Positions 8,712 to 17,324 of a stretch of DNA of 50,229 bases are shown here, in pieces. The stretch lies in NCBI RefSeq assembly GCF_014649375.1, contig NZ_BMSX01000043.1, positions 1 through 50,229 on the forward strand, read 5' to 3'. The position numbers and the translations under genes were made by a program. Numbering within the stretch: position 1 is the first letter of the stretch; each line of letters begins with the position of its first letter. The notes under the pieces were generated by a model. The model saw only the letters and a list, made by a program, of their open reading frames with translations, made no database searches and had not been told where the DNA came from. The DNA is from Streptomyces aurantiogriseus (GTDB taxonomy: Bacteria > Actinomycetota > Actinomycetes > Streptomycetales > Streptomycetaceae).

Positions 8712-8738
8712 CTAGCCCCGTTCGATTCCACATAAGGC
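8712..8738 (-). repeat. End motif of double-recombinase element, copy 1
   Basis: Read on the minus strand, the motif starts GCCTTATGTGGAATCGA and ends GGGGCTAG. It matches 41082-41108 at 25 of 27 positions. Similarity to a PAPS-reductase-like gene ends exactly at its outer edge (codon for the second Cys of SYCSQC). The motif is therefore the left terminus of the inserted recombinase element. Confidence 0.7.
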
Positions 8739-9018
8739 ACTGTGAGCAGTAGGACTTTTTGATCTTCTCGCCGAGCTGTTCGTAGACGTAGGCCTCGACG
8801 GCGGCCCGGTCCATGCGGGCCAGGATCAGCGGGTAGTGCGGCTCGCAGATAGTGCGCCCGGCCTTGGTGTTGTGCTCGCACTGGATCTTGCTGGTCTTCT
8901 CGGCGCGGCGCATCTCGTCGTAGTGGTAGCCGATGACGCGGCGGTAGGACGTGGTGCCGAACTCTGCAGCCGCCCAGTGGTCGAGGACCCAGCCCTTGAA
9001 CCGGATGCTGCTTCTCTG
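8737..9018 (-). pseudogene. PAPS-reductase-like protein, C-terminal fragment cut by insertion
   Basis: About 94 residues (RFKGWVLDHWAAAEFG, RVIGYHYDEMRRAEK, HYPLILARMDRAAVEAYV, KKSYCSQC) resemble the C-terminal half of phosphoadenosine-phosphosulfate-reductase-domain proteins. In these a Gly-x-x-x-Asp-Glu segment is followed by YPLIEWGWDR and a terminal Cys-x-x-Cys-Pro-Phe. The expected Pro-Phe is replaced by the element end motif, so the recombinase element inserted here. The N-terminal nucleotide-binding part is absent. Family assignment is by eye. Confidence 0.5.
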
Positions 9019-9089
9019 CACCACGTCAAGGCATCCGCCAGGCCTTCCCTTTCGGATCACTCTCACGGGCGTGCGATAGGTTGCCCGCC

Positions 9090-9638
9090 ATGACTGAGTT
9101 AGGACCCGTCGCCTGGCCACCTGCCCCGATACGGACCGAACGGCTCGTGCTCCGGGAGTCCGAGGCCCGTGACCGTGCGGCGTTTATCGAGCTGTTCGGA
9201 TCGCCAGAGGTGCGCACCTTCCTCGGTGGCCCTCGACCGCGTGATGAGCTCGAACGTGCGATGCCTGAGGTACCCGGGCGGCGTCCTGGCCTTTTCGTGA
9301 TCGATCTCGACGGAGCGATGATCGGCACGATCACACTCGATCGGCGCGACGCAGAGCGTCCGGGTCACGTCCGTCCGGATGCCGGAGAGGCCGAACTCGG
9401 CTACATGTTCCTGCCAGAAGCGTGGGGATGCGGGTACGCTGCCGAGGCGTGCGCAGCGGCACTCAACTGGTTTGCCGACGCTCTCCCCAGCGAGCCGGTG
9501 GTGCTCTGCACTCAGACCGCCAACGACCGCTCGATGCGCCTCGCGGCCAAGCTGGGGTTCACCGAGGTGGAGCGGTTCGAGGAGTACGGCGCCGAGCAGT
9601 GGTTCGGCGTGTGGTCTTCGGTCACGCCGTCTGGTTGA
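9090..9638 (+). CDS. GNAT family N-acetyltransferase
   Basis: The 182-residue protein starts MTELGPVAWPPAPIRTERLV, and RTERLVLRE is the classic opening of RimJ/RimL-type GNATs. The acetyl-CoA-binding segment is GYMFLPEAWGCGYAAEACAA near residues 106-125. A later ANDRSMRLAAKLGFTEVERF segment corresponds to the NxxSxrvleKlGF motif. ATG at 9090 is preferred over an in-frame TTG nine bases upstream. It would acetylate an amino group of a protein, amino acid or antibiotic; the substrate is unknown. It stands alone between a remnant and an APH-like gene on the opposite strand. Confidence 0.92.
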   Translation: MTELGPVAWPPAPIRTERLVLRESEARDRAAFIELFGSPEVRTFLGGPRPRDELERAMPEVPGRRPGLFVIDLDGAMIGTITLDRRDAERPGHVRPDAGEAELGYMFLPEAWGCGYAAEACAAALNWFADALPSEPVVLCTQTANDRSMRLAAKLGFTEVERFEEYGAEQWFGVWSSVTPSG

Positions 9639-9811
9639 GCTAGGACCTGTCCGGCCGATCATGTGACGCCGTGTCAGGGTCGCTGCTGTGGGCACGGGGC
9701 GAGAGGATGGATGCCCTCTGAGGCTGGCCGAGTTCGACCGCCGCACCGTGTCGGGATTCCGCATACGGCGCAGCGGATCGGGACCGGCCCAGCAGCCCCT
9801 CTGTCTCGAGT
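9639..9811. other. Gap between convergent GNAT and APH-like genes
   Basis: The sequence GGACCTGTCCGGCCGATCAT just after the GNAT stop resembles the end sequences of common Streptomyces insertion sequences, but no transposase is attached. Nothing else is recognised. Confidence 0.3.
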
Positions 9812-10654
9812 TCAGCCCAGTCCGCAGCGATCAAGTGCAGCACGAACCCGATTGAGCCCCTCCACTCTCCAGTGGTCCCGGTCAGGCATTTGGTCGTCTC
9901 GGCGCCAGCGCCAGGCCGAGAACATCGCCCAATTCAGGGCGCGGCACCGGTGAATCAGGTCGTGGTCAGCCCCCGCATAGTGCTTTCCCACTTCTTCGGG
10001 CGAATGGGCGAGGTCGAACTCGATCGGCCCACGGCAGCAGGTGGCGAGGTCTACGAAAAGCGGCCCTTTCCTTGTGCTGAGGAGGTTGCCCGGATGCGGC
10101 TCGCCGTGCAACAGCTGGTCGCCGCCTTTGTCGATGCTGATCGCGGCGCTCAGACCACTGAGTGTGTCGCTGAGGAACTCCCGGTCAGAATCGGGCAGGT
10201 CGGGGGACCGCTCCCGGTCATTCACCTCCCTCAGTGCCACGGTGACTCGATCGGTGAAATGTGGTGCGTCCAGATCGATCTGGCGCAGGGCGGCATGGTG
10301 CCGTATGAACGCGTCTGCGTAGTCGGCCGGCGCGATCTCTGATCCCACAGGTTCGTAGTAGGTCCAGAGCGAGATGGCGAAGGCATCACGCACATAGACT
10401 CGAGGGGCGACCCGAGGGTCGAGCTCAGCCACCGGAGCGTCGACGTCGGCGAGATGGTGAGCAACCTCTACTTCGAACTCGGAATCAGCCAGATGCCCCG
10501 AAGGCGCGACCCGAGCCAGAACATCGCAAGGGACCAGGCGCAGCGCAACGCGGTCCGAGTTGTGGATGACGACCACATCGTCGACCTGAAGGCCCAGCTC
10601 CGAAGCCGTCGCCAGTCCTGCCTCAACTGCGCGACGGAGTTCCAGTGGCTCCAC
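9812..10654 (-). CDS. APH-family (aminoglycoside phosphotransferase-like) kinase
   Basis: The 280-residue protein has the APH fold signatures. The Brenner-type catalytic loop is LLHGEPHPGNLL near residues 181-192, where most members have HGDLHPGN, and the metal-binding strand is PLFVDLATCCRGPIEFDLAH near 197-216. The start is a GTG preceded by AGGGAGGACAGC, an excellent ribosome binding site. Such enzymes phosphorylate hydroxyls of aminoglycosides, macrolides, homoserine or other small molecules. The Asp-to-Glu change in the catalytic loop makes activity uncertain. Substrate unknown; no operon partners. Confidence 0.85.
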   Translation of the reverse strand: MEPLELRRAVEAGLATASELGLQVDDVVVIHNSDRVALRLVPCDVLARVAPSGHLADSEFEVEVAHHLADVDAPVAELDPRVAPRVYVRDAFAISLWTYYEPVGSEIAPADYADAFIRHHAALRQIDLDAPHFTDRVTVALREVNDRERSPDLPDSDREFLSDTLSGLSAAISIDKGGDQLLHGEPHPGNLLSTRKGPLFVDLATCCRGPIEFDLAHSPEEVGKHYAGADHDLIHRCRALNWAMFSAWRWRRDDQMPDRDHWRVEGLNRVRAALDRCGLG

Positions 10655-10722
10655 GCTGTCCTCCCTTATTGTGAGTACACATACGCGTCTGGGGGCAACT
10701 GAGCGGTTTGGTTACGGTTCTC

Positions 10723-11200
10723 CTAGTGACATGGCCGTGGGATTCCCAGGTCGACGGGGACCCGGCGTGTGAGTCGCGCGGCATCTGCCTGCTTGGGCCG
10801 GAGGAAGGCGAGTGTCATGTCGATTCCTTCGATTTCGCCGAGCCAAAGCTACTCCTGGGCCCTCTTGCGCCTCAGCAAGAGATCCTTCTCCAACTCGGCA
10901 AGCCTGGGCAACATCTTTGGGCTGACCTGGAGCATGGGGCATCGAATGCAGGCGTGCTCGTGCTGGCAGGGTGATCCGTAGAGGCGAGCACAGTTGCCGA
11001 GTTCGACCTTGCGCTTGTCGAAGTGCTCCTCGAACTCCGCCCACTCCTCGGGTGTGACGTCGACGTACTCGCCCTCGGGACGCAGGGCTCGACGGTTGTT
11101 CAAGAACTCCTGGTAGTGCTTGACAATGTCCTCGGTGGCTGTGTTCCTTTCAAAGGAGTCATTCCGAGGCGGCTTGGGGAGTCGGTCCGCGGCGTCGGGC
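10723..11200 (-). pseudogene. TnpB-like recombinase C-terminal tail with in-frame stop
   Basis: The frame carries the Cys-rich tail of large actinobacterial site-specific integrases: VTPEEWAEFEEHFDKRKVEL, then C-x6-C-x4-C-x2-C in GNCARLYGSPCQHEHACIRC, then SPKMLPRLAELEKDLLLRRK. A TAG at 10849-10851 interrupts it. The same frame then continues LWLGEIEGIDMTLAFLRPKQ to a stop at 10723-10725, which is the family's usual C-terminus. The catalytic domain is absent. The left (5') limit is approximate. It is a relative of the tail at 45113-45490 but not a close copy. Confidence 0.7.
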
Positions 11201-11290
11201 AAGATCAATGTCAGTGACTTTTGGGTTCTGGCACAGATCTTGGGGAGCGGTCGCGGAGGGTGATCCCGGGCCTTCTCAGAGGCGAGGCGG

Positions 11291-11494
11291 TCAGGCGGTT
11301 TGGAGTCGGAAGTGCAGCAGGTCGGTGGCATCAGGAGAGGCTGGCTTGCCGTGTGGACCGGTGACCGCGGTCACGGCCAGGCCGGCGGTCGTGGCCAGCT
11401 TCTCGAAGTGGTCCCGGGTGTACCAGTGCATGATCCACGGGCGCTCTTCGATGGTGCTGTCTGAGCCGTGGTGCCGTTCGTAGCGTAAAAGCTC
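11291..11494 (-). pseudogene. Class I methyltransferase C-terminal fragment
   Basis: Sixty-seven residues ending at 11291 (LLRYERHHGSDSTIEERPWI, MHWYTRDHFEKLATTAGLAV) match the C-terminus of SAM-dependent methyltransferases of the EERPWxMxWYTRxxFExL type. They are joined in frame to the IS5-type transposase fragment at 11495, so the methyltransferase lost its SAM-binding domain when the element inserted or a deletion fused the two. The stop after HFRLQTA is probably the original methyltransferase stop. Confidence 0.6.
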
Positions 11495-11817
11495 GGCGTC
11501 CCGACCTTCCGCCTCTCCCACGAGCCGGCGGAGGAGGCCGTTGAGCTGGTCGAACACGCCGTCTTTCTGCCAGGCGGCGAAGTGCCCGTAGACCGTCTCC
11601 CACGGCGCGAATTCGTGCGGCAGATATCGCCAGGGGATCCCCGTGCGGTCGACGTAGAGGATCGCGTCCATGATCCGGCGCAGGTCATGCTCCGGTGGCC
11701 GCCCGATGTCCGGGCCCTTCCCTCTCCGCTCGACCCGCCAGGCCAACAAAGTGGGCGCCAGCAGTTCCCATCGGCATCGGACAGGTCGCTCGGATATGGC
11801 CGCTGTCGTTGGCGCAT
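11495..11817 (-). pseudogene. IS5-family transposase N-terminal fragment
   Basis: Translation gives MRQRQRPYPSDLSDA and then, after a one-base deletion near 11775, WELLAPTLLAWRVERRGKG and GIPWRYLPHEFAPWETVYGH. This is the N-terminal helical region of IS5-type DDE transposases. It ends at LNGLLRRLVGEAEGRDAE, before the catalytic domain, where it fuses in frame to a methyltransferase tail. The element is dead through frameshift and truncation. Confidence 0.8.
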
Positions 11818-11829
11818 GTTTCGGTAGTA

Positions 11830-12062
11830 CCGCCGGCTGCCACCCAGCCACAGGGCGCAAAAAAAGGGGGGGTGAGCGGGGGCGCTTTGGGATCAGACAG
11901 GAGCGAAAGGATCGAAACGGTCCTTCGCGAATCGCCATCCGATTCGCTCGTCGCTGAGGGCTCATCCGAGCACAACTGTCACACCCCAGCCGACTACCCA
12001 TATAACAACCGAACGCCCTCTGAAAGAGCGTTTTGTCCCGGCAGAAGTGTTTGGTTCGAGGT
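11830..12062. other. IS-flanking non-coding sequence with an A7G7 tract
   Basis: A run of seven A followed by seven G occupies 11859-11872, unusual in this GC-rich genome. The stretch to 12062 is also relatively A/T-rich (for example CCCATATAACAACC near 12000). It is probably the outer part of the IS5-type element plus its flank. No gene is recognised. Confidence 0.4.
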
Positions 12063-13136
12063 TCAGGTGTCGCGCCAGGTCGGGGTGGATTCGCGGGTGA
12101 GTCGTCGGTCGCCCAGCAGTGGCGGCGGCGCAGGCCGGCGGGTGACCGCCGCCTCGCGGCGACGGCGCCGCTCCTCCCGGACGGCCTCCCTGCGTTGTCG
12201 TCGCTCGACAGCGAAGCCGGCGAAGGTGAACGCCGGCGACGGCGCCATGACCGCGGTGACCAGCCCCAGCCCACCGATCGCCGCACAGTCGATGAGCATC
12301 CGCGGTGCGCCCCAACGACGCTGAATCGCCTCACCGCACAAGCGGGTGCATGCCATGGTGATCGAGAAGCACGAGTAGATCAGGGCGCCGGTGGCTTCGC
12401 TGAGACCGCGCTCCTGGATACCGAACAGCGTCGACCAGTCCGCGGTCGCTCCTTCGGCTGTCGAGGCACACAGTGCCATGCCGCCGAGCAGCCACAGCGC
12501 CGGTCGTCTGAACGGTGCCCGCCCGGCGCGCCCTCTCTCTGCGGGCACCCTCAGTAGTTCCTCGACGGAAATCCAGCGGGCGATGCCGACGGTGACGACG
12601 CCGCAGATCACCGCGACGATGACAAAATGACGGCTCGGTGCCAACCCTTGTCCGGCCGCGACCGCAGCGCCGACCGAACCGGCCAGCGTGCCGAAACTGA
12701 AGACCGCGTGGAACAGCGGCATGATCGCCCGGCCAGTCCGCCGGATCGCTGTCACGCCGGACACGTTCATCGCCACGTCCATCACGACGACCATTCCGCC
12801 GAGTACGATCAGCAGCAGGCCGAGCGTCGCGGGCGACCTCGCCAGTCCCAGAGCCGGAAGCATTGCGGCCCCGGCAACGCCGGACACCGTCATCACGACG
12901 CGAGCGCCGAACGCCGCGCACAGCCGACCGGCGAGACTCGAAGCGGCGATCATACCTACGCTGGCACCGAGCAGGGACAGCCCCAGCGCACCCTCGTCCG
13001 CACCGATCTGCGCGGCCAGCGCCGGCACCCGAGGGGCCCACGAGCCAAGCAGCGCGCCGTTGAGAACGAACGCACCGAGTACCGCGATGATTCCCGGGTC
13101 CCGGCCGCCGGCTCGGTCCGGATGGGTACCGGTCAT
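12063..13136 (-). pseudogene. MFS transporter truncated at its C-terminus
   Basis: From ATG at 13136 (MTGTHPDRAGGRDPG; GGAG eight bases upstream; an in-frame ATG at 13148 is also possible) the protein has about nine to ten membrane helices of a YbjJ-like major facilitator. These include GAFVLNGALLGSWAPRVPAL and the GRAIMPLFHAVFSFGTLAGS signature. Similarity ends at FTFAGFAV (12207), where two or more last helices should follow. The frame instead runs 47 residues through Arg-rich sequence to a chance stop. It was probably a small-molecule exporter, now non-functional or altered. Confidence 0.7.
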
Positions 13137-13358
13137 TGTCAGCTCCATCCCGGCCCGCTCTTGGTCGAGCCACGATCGGCCCGGCGCCGTGGCACACCTG
13201 CGTGGATCACGCGGATGGAACTGAGCGTAGGTGCGCCGGAACACCCGCCAGCCGCGATGGCAGGTTCGCAACAAGAAGATGGCTGGTTCACGCCAAGCGG
13301 GTGCGGCGTCAGCCAAACCCCTTTGAGACGGTTCACGATCTCTCCTAGGTTGGCCCGC

Positions 13359-14213
13359 GTGACGATCGAGGTGCCCTACCAGCCAATTCCGGTTGACCAG
13401 TCGGACGTTCGCTACGCCCACGGCCCCGACTCGGCTCTACAGCCGGACGTGCCCGTCGGGGAGACGATCGAGTTCGACTGGAACGACAGCGCGATCTACC
13501 CGGGCACGTCACGGAAGTTCTGGGTCCATGTGCCCGCGCAGTACGACCCCGCCGAGCCGGCGTCGCTGATGGTGTTCCAGGACGGATGGTGGTACCTGGA
13601 TCCCGGAGGGGAGGTCCGCGGCGCGATAGTCCTGGACAACCTCGTCCACCGCGGGGACATCCCGGTCACCATCGGCGTGTTCGTCGACCCTGGCGTCTTC
13701 CCCGACGCTGAGGATCCGAAGAACCGCAACACCGAGTACGACGCATACGACGGTTCGTATGTCAGCTTCCTCCTGAACGAGATCATCCCCGAGGTCAGGA
13801 AGCACTACTCGATCGCCGAGGACCCCGATCGGTGGGGCATCTGCGGTGGCAGCAGCGGCGGCAACTGCGCCTTTACCGCGGCGTGGCTGCGCCCGGACAA
13901 GTTCCGCCGCGTCATCGGGTATCTGTCCAGCTTCGCGCAGATGCCGGACGGCAACCCGTACCCCGAAGTCATTCCCCGCGTTCCCCGCAAGCCGCTGCGG
14001 ATTTTCCTGCAGGCGGGCCATCGTGACCTGCGCTGGAACGAGCCCGAGGCGAACTGGCTCGCCGACAACTTGCGTGTCGCGGCAGCGCTCGCAGAAGCCG
14101 GCTACGACTTCCGCCTCGTCCTGGGTGATGGCGGCCACAGCCCCAACCACGGTGGTGTCCTGCTCCCCGATGCCTTGCGCTGGTTGTGGCGGTCTGATGA
14201 TCGCCCGAACTAG
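13359..14213 (+). CDS. CE1/enterochelin-esterase-like hydrolase
   Basis: Starting at GTG 13359 (CTAGG ten bases upstream), the 284-residue product reads VTIEVPYQPIPVDQS. It has the alpha/beta-hydrolase esterase-D core: FWVHVPAQYDPAEPASLMVF, the nucleophile elbow WGICGGSSGGNCAF near residues 160-173 (second Ser of GGSSGG), FLQAGHRDLRW and the catalytic-His segment LGDGGHSPNHGG. No signal peptide is visible, so it should be cytoplasmic. Relatives hydrolyse acyl groups from siderophores or sugars. It diverges from the truncated MFS gene. Its stop codon overlaps that of an IS110 copy, which may have inserted at the very 3' end. Confidence 0.85.
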   Translation: MTIEVPYQPIPVDQSDVRYAHGPDSALQPDVPVGETIEFDWNDSAIYPGTSRKFWVHVPAQYDPAEPASLMVFQDGWWYLDPGGEVRGAIVLDNLVHRGDIPVTIGVFVDPGVFPDAEDPKNRNTEYDAYDGSYVSFLLNEIIPEVRKHYSIAEDPDRWGICGGSSGGNCAFTAAWLRPDKFRRVIGYLSSFAQMPDGNPYPEVIPRVPRKPLRIFLQAGHRDLRWNEPEANWLADNLRVAAALAEAGYDFRLVLGDGGHSPNHGGVLLPDALRWLWRSDDRPN

Positions 14214-15392
14214 CCAATGGGCTTGGGTGGAGCGACTTCGTAGAAGCGGCCGTCCCGGATCAGGGCCCACAGGACGTTGACTCTGCGGCGGGCAAGGGCG
14301 ATCACGGCCTGGGTATGGCGTTTACCCTCGGCGCGCTTGCGGTCGTAAAACGCCCGGGAGTTCGGGTCGTAGCGCACGCTCGTCAGGGCGGACATGTGGA
14401 AGACGCGCTGGAGCCCCCGGTGGTAGTGGCGCGGCCGGTGCAGGTTGCCGTTCCGCTTCCCGGAATGGTGCGGTGCCGGAGCCAGACCGGCGAACGCCGC
14501 GAGCCCGTCCGGACTGGTGAAGCCGCCAGCTCGTTGCCGATCGCGGCGAGGAACTCGGCACCCAGGAGCGGACCGATGCCGGGCATGCTGGCCACGATCT
14601 CGGCGAGGTCGTGCGTGCAGAACCTGGCCTCGATGAGCCGGTCGACCTCGGCGACCTTCTCGTTCAGGGCCTCGACCTCCTGGGCGGGCGTCCGGACGAG
14701 CTGGGCGATCACCCCCTCGCCGGGAACGGAGGTGTGCTGCCGCTCTGCGGCCTCCACGGCCTTCTTCGCAACCCCCTCTGGGCTGCGGACGCCACGCGTG
14801 CGCAGCCATCGGGTGAGCCGCGCGGTCCCGAGGCGCCGGAGGGCTGCCGGCGTCTGATGGCCGGCCAGCAGGGCGAGTGGTCCGGCGCTGGTCAGGACGA
14901 GCGCGCGTTCCAGCGCAGGGAACATGCCGGTCAGGGCGGAGCGCAGCCGGTTGATGGACCGGGTGCGGTCGCGAACGAGGTCGGTGCGGCGGTTCGTCAG
15001 GAGCCGAAGTTCGATGGTGGCCTCATCGGTGGGCCTAAATTGCTGGAGATCGCGGCGGATCCGGGCCTGGTCAGCGACGACGAGCGCATCGCGGGCGTCG
15101 GTCTTGCCCTCGCCTAGGTAGCCGTCGCTGGCCCGGTTGACCACGCGGCCGGGTATGCAGAGCACTTCCTGCCCGTGGTTGACGAGCAGGGCGAGTAAGA
15201 GAGTGGGTTCGCCGCCGGCCATGTCCACGGCCCAGGTCACCTGGTCGCCGAGGGCGAGTACAGAGGCAAGGAGCTTGAGGAGCTCCGGCTCGTCGTTGGC
15301 GACGCGGCGGGACAGCAGGGTTTCGCCGCTTTGTTGAGTACCAGGCAGTGGTTGGTCTTGCCGCTGTCGATTCCGGCCCAGATCCGGCTCAT
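14210..15392 (-). pseudogene. IS110-family transposase with two frameshifts
   Basis: From ATG at 15392 the protein reads MSRIWAGIDSGKTNHCLVLN, the RuvC-like DEDD start of IS110 transposases. It then shifts frame near 15330 and continues as SRRVANDEPELLKLLASVLA, GEGKTDARDALVVADQARIR and the transposase_20 motif SMPGIGPLLGAEFLAAIGNE. A second shift near 14525 leads to GLAAFAGLAPAPHHSGKRNG and RVNVLWALIRDGRFYEVAPP before the stop. Both domains are present, so the element was once complete. IS110 elements lack clear inverted repeats, and none is seen. Confidence 0.88.
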
Positions 15393-15674
15393 GGCGCTCC
15401 AGACGGTCGTGCCTGCGGTTCGTGCCACGGACTTGGGGTCCAGGCACGCCTCCCGGACACTTCCGGCCACGGCGTACTGTCGAGCCGCACAGGTCCCGCA
15501 GCGCCGTCGGTCCGTGCTCCCCAGCGCCTACTGCGGCGGCCGATGCCCGGAGCGGGGAACCACGGAAGCCGCACCGCAACCGCAGTGGCCGAAAATGTGT
15601 CTCTCTTCGCGCGTGGCCCGATCGCTCGGGAGCGGGTGAGGCTCCGGCGGCACGGCGGCCTTGGGGGGGACGGA

Positions 15675-17324
15675 ATGAACACATGGGCAGTGCCCGGATA
15701 CACCGAGTCACTGGAGCTCGGGTCCGGGGCAAGCGGGCGGGTCGTACTGGCCGTGCATGAGGAGACCGGCGTTCCGGTCGCGGTGAAGTACCTCAACGAG
15801 TCACTGCGCACCCGGCCGGGCTTCGTCCACGAGTTCCGGGCAGAGGCACGACTGCTCGGCGGACTGCAGAGCCCGTACGTCACCGGCTTGTACGAGTACG
15901 TGGAGAGCCCGCACGGTGCCGCCATCGTGATGGAGCTGGTGGACGGCCTCTCATTGCGGACTCTGCTGACCCGTCAGGGGCCGCTCGAGCCCGAGGCTGC
16001 GCTCGTCATCCTCAAGGGATCGCTGCTCGGTCTGGCCGACGCGCACCGCATCGGCGTCGTCCACCGCGACTACAAGCCGGAGAACGTCCTGGTCGTACCG
16101 GACGGATCATCCAAGCTCGTCGACTTCGGGATCGCGGTGGACTCGGGCACCAGCGCCGGTGTGGCGGGAACCCCGTCCTACATGGCCCCGGAGCAGTGGA
16201 CCGGCGCGCCTGCCTCTCCCGCCGCCGACGTGTACGCGGCCACAGCCACGTTCTTCGAGTGCCTGACGGGCCACAAGCCGTACGCGGGTGACAATCTCGC
16301 CGAGCTCGCCCTGCAGCACGTCGACGCGCCCGTCCCCGTGGACGAGGTCCCCGAGCCGATACGGGACCTGGTGCGGCGTGGTCTGGCCAAGGACCCGGAG
16401 GAACGGCCCGCACAGGCCGAGGCGTTCGTCACGGAACTGGAGGCGGCTGCCGTCGGCGCCTATGGGCCCGACTGGGAGGAACGCGGTCGCGGCCGGCTCG
16501 CCGCGCTGGTGGCACTGCTGCCGCTGCTGCTGCCCTCGGCCCGTAGCTCACCCCGGACCACCACGGACACCGCGCGCACGGTCCTGGGCCGGGAGCCGGG
16601 TCACGGCGGGGCGCGGTCATGGCTGCCCGGCCGGCCCGGGATACTCGTGTCAGGTGCCGCCGTGCTCCTGGGCGTTGTCCTGGCCTACGGAATCCAGTAC
16701 GCCCCGGCACCTGCTCCGCAGCGGGTGGCGCAGGCCCTGGCCACCACCAGTGCCCAACCCGGCGCGAAGTCGGCGGCGCCCACCACTGCGACCGCGTCGG
16801 CCTCCTCGTCCCCGACGCCCACCGCGTCAGCCGACCTCTCGGCGTCACCCGGCCTGTCGCCCTCGAGCCCGGCGGCCACCGGTACGGCGGGACCCTCGGC
16901 CTCCGCCACCTCGGCCGGCCCTCAGGAGACAACGACGCCCGGCGGGGCGACCATCACGGCGACACCGACGACCGCTTCCCCCGCCTCGCCTGCCGCTCCC
17001 GCCGTCAAGGACGTCTCGGTGCCAGCCTTCCGGCAGACGGGTCCCACGACCGCCACGGCAACCATCGCCGTCACCACGGACGGCACCGGGCCGGTCTCCA
17101 TCACCGTCTCGTGGTTCACGGGCAATACCGGGGGACAGCTCGGTGCCCCGGACGGTGCGTCCCAGACCTTCGAGCGCAGCGGCGCCACTCAGTACACAAT
17201 CACCGTCGACCACACCTTCCGAAGCGTCGGCTGCTACTGGGCGGTTCAGGCCACGACCACCCCGGCCGCCGCCGACGGTGGCGCCTCGCAGCAGCTTCTG
17301 ACCAGGCAGTGTGAGATCCGATGA
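15675..17324 (+). CDS. Transmembrane Ser/Thr protein kinase with extracellular Ig-like domain
   Basis: The 549-residue protein has a complete Hanks-type kinase domain (residues about 9-265): Gly-rich loop LGSGASGRVVLAV, VAVKYL lysine, catalytic HRDYKPENV, metal-binding DFGIAV and MAPEQW. A juxtamembrane stretch follows, then one membrane helix (SGAAVLLGVVLAYGIQY near 325-342), a Ser/Thr/Ala/Pro linker of about 120 residues and a C-terminal domain of about 100 residues. That last domain has beta-strand-like repeats (VSITVSWFTGNTGG, TITVDHTFRSVGCYWAVQAT). PASTA repeats are absent. Its ATGA stop overlaps the next gene's start, so the two are translationally coupled. Confidence 0.92.
   Translation: MNTWAVPGYTESLELGSGASGRVVLAVHEETGVPVAVKYLNESLRTRPGFVHEFRAEARLLGGLQSPYVTGLYEYVESPHGAAIVMELVDGLSLRTLLTRQGPLEPEAALVILKGSLLGLADAHRIGVVHRDYKPENVLVVPDGSSKLVDFGIAVDSGTSAGVAGTPSYMAPEQWTGAPASPAADVYAATATFFECLTGHKPYAGDNLAELALQHVDAPVPVDEVPEPIRDLVRRGLAKDPEERPAQAEAFVTELEAAAVGAYGPDWEERGRGRLAALVALLPLLLPSARSSPRTTTDTARTVLGREPGHGGARSWLPGRPGILVSGAAVLLGVVLAYGIQYAPAPAPQRVAQALATTSAQPGAKSAAPTTATASASSSPTPTASADLSASPGLSPSSPAATGTAGPSASATSAGPQETTTPGGATITATPTTASPASPAAPAVKDVSVPAFRQTGPTTATATIAVTTDGTGPVSITVSWFTGNTGGQLGAPDGASQTFERSGATQYTITVDHTFRSVGCYWAVQATTTPAAADGGASQQLLTRQCEIR

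Noticed and set aside
8712..8738. T-loop-like GTTCGATTC suggesting a tRNA attachment site
   Set aside because: The flanks cannot form a T-stem, acceptor stem or the rest of a cloverleaf, and the same motif occurs at 41082 in another context.
8159..8881. A single 240-codon minus-strand gene
   Set aside because: It is a chance read-through joining the wrong frame of the PAPS-reductase-like remnant, the recombinase fragment and unrelated sequence; only 8276-8701 is homologous to a known protein.
12331..13197. A 288-codon frame inside the MFS gene
   Set aside because: It is the same strand but another frame of the MFS transporter, with Arg/Gly-rich composition and no membrane helices.
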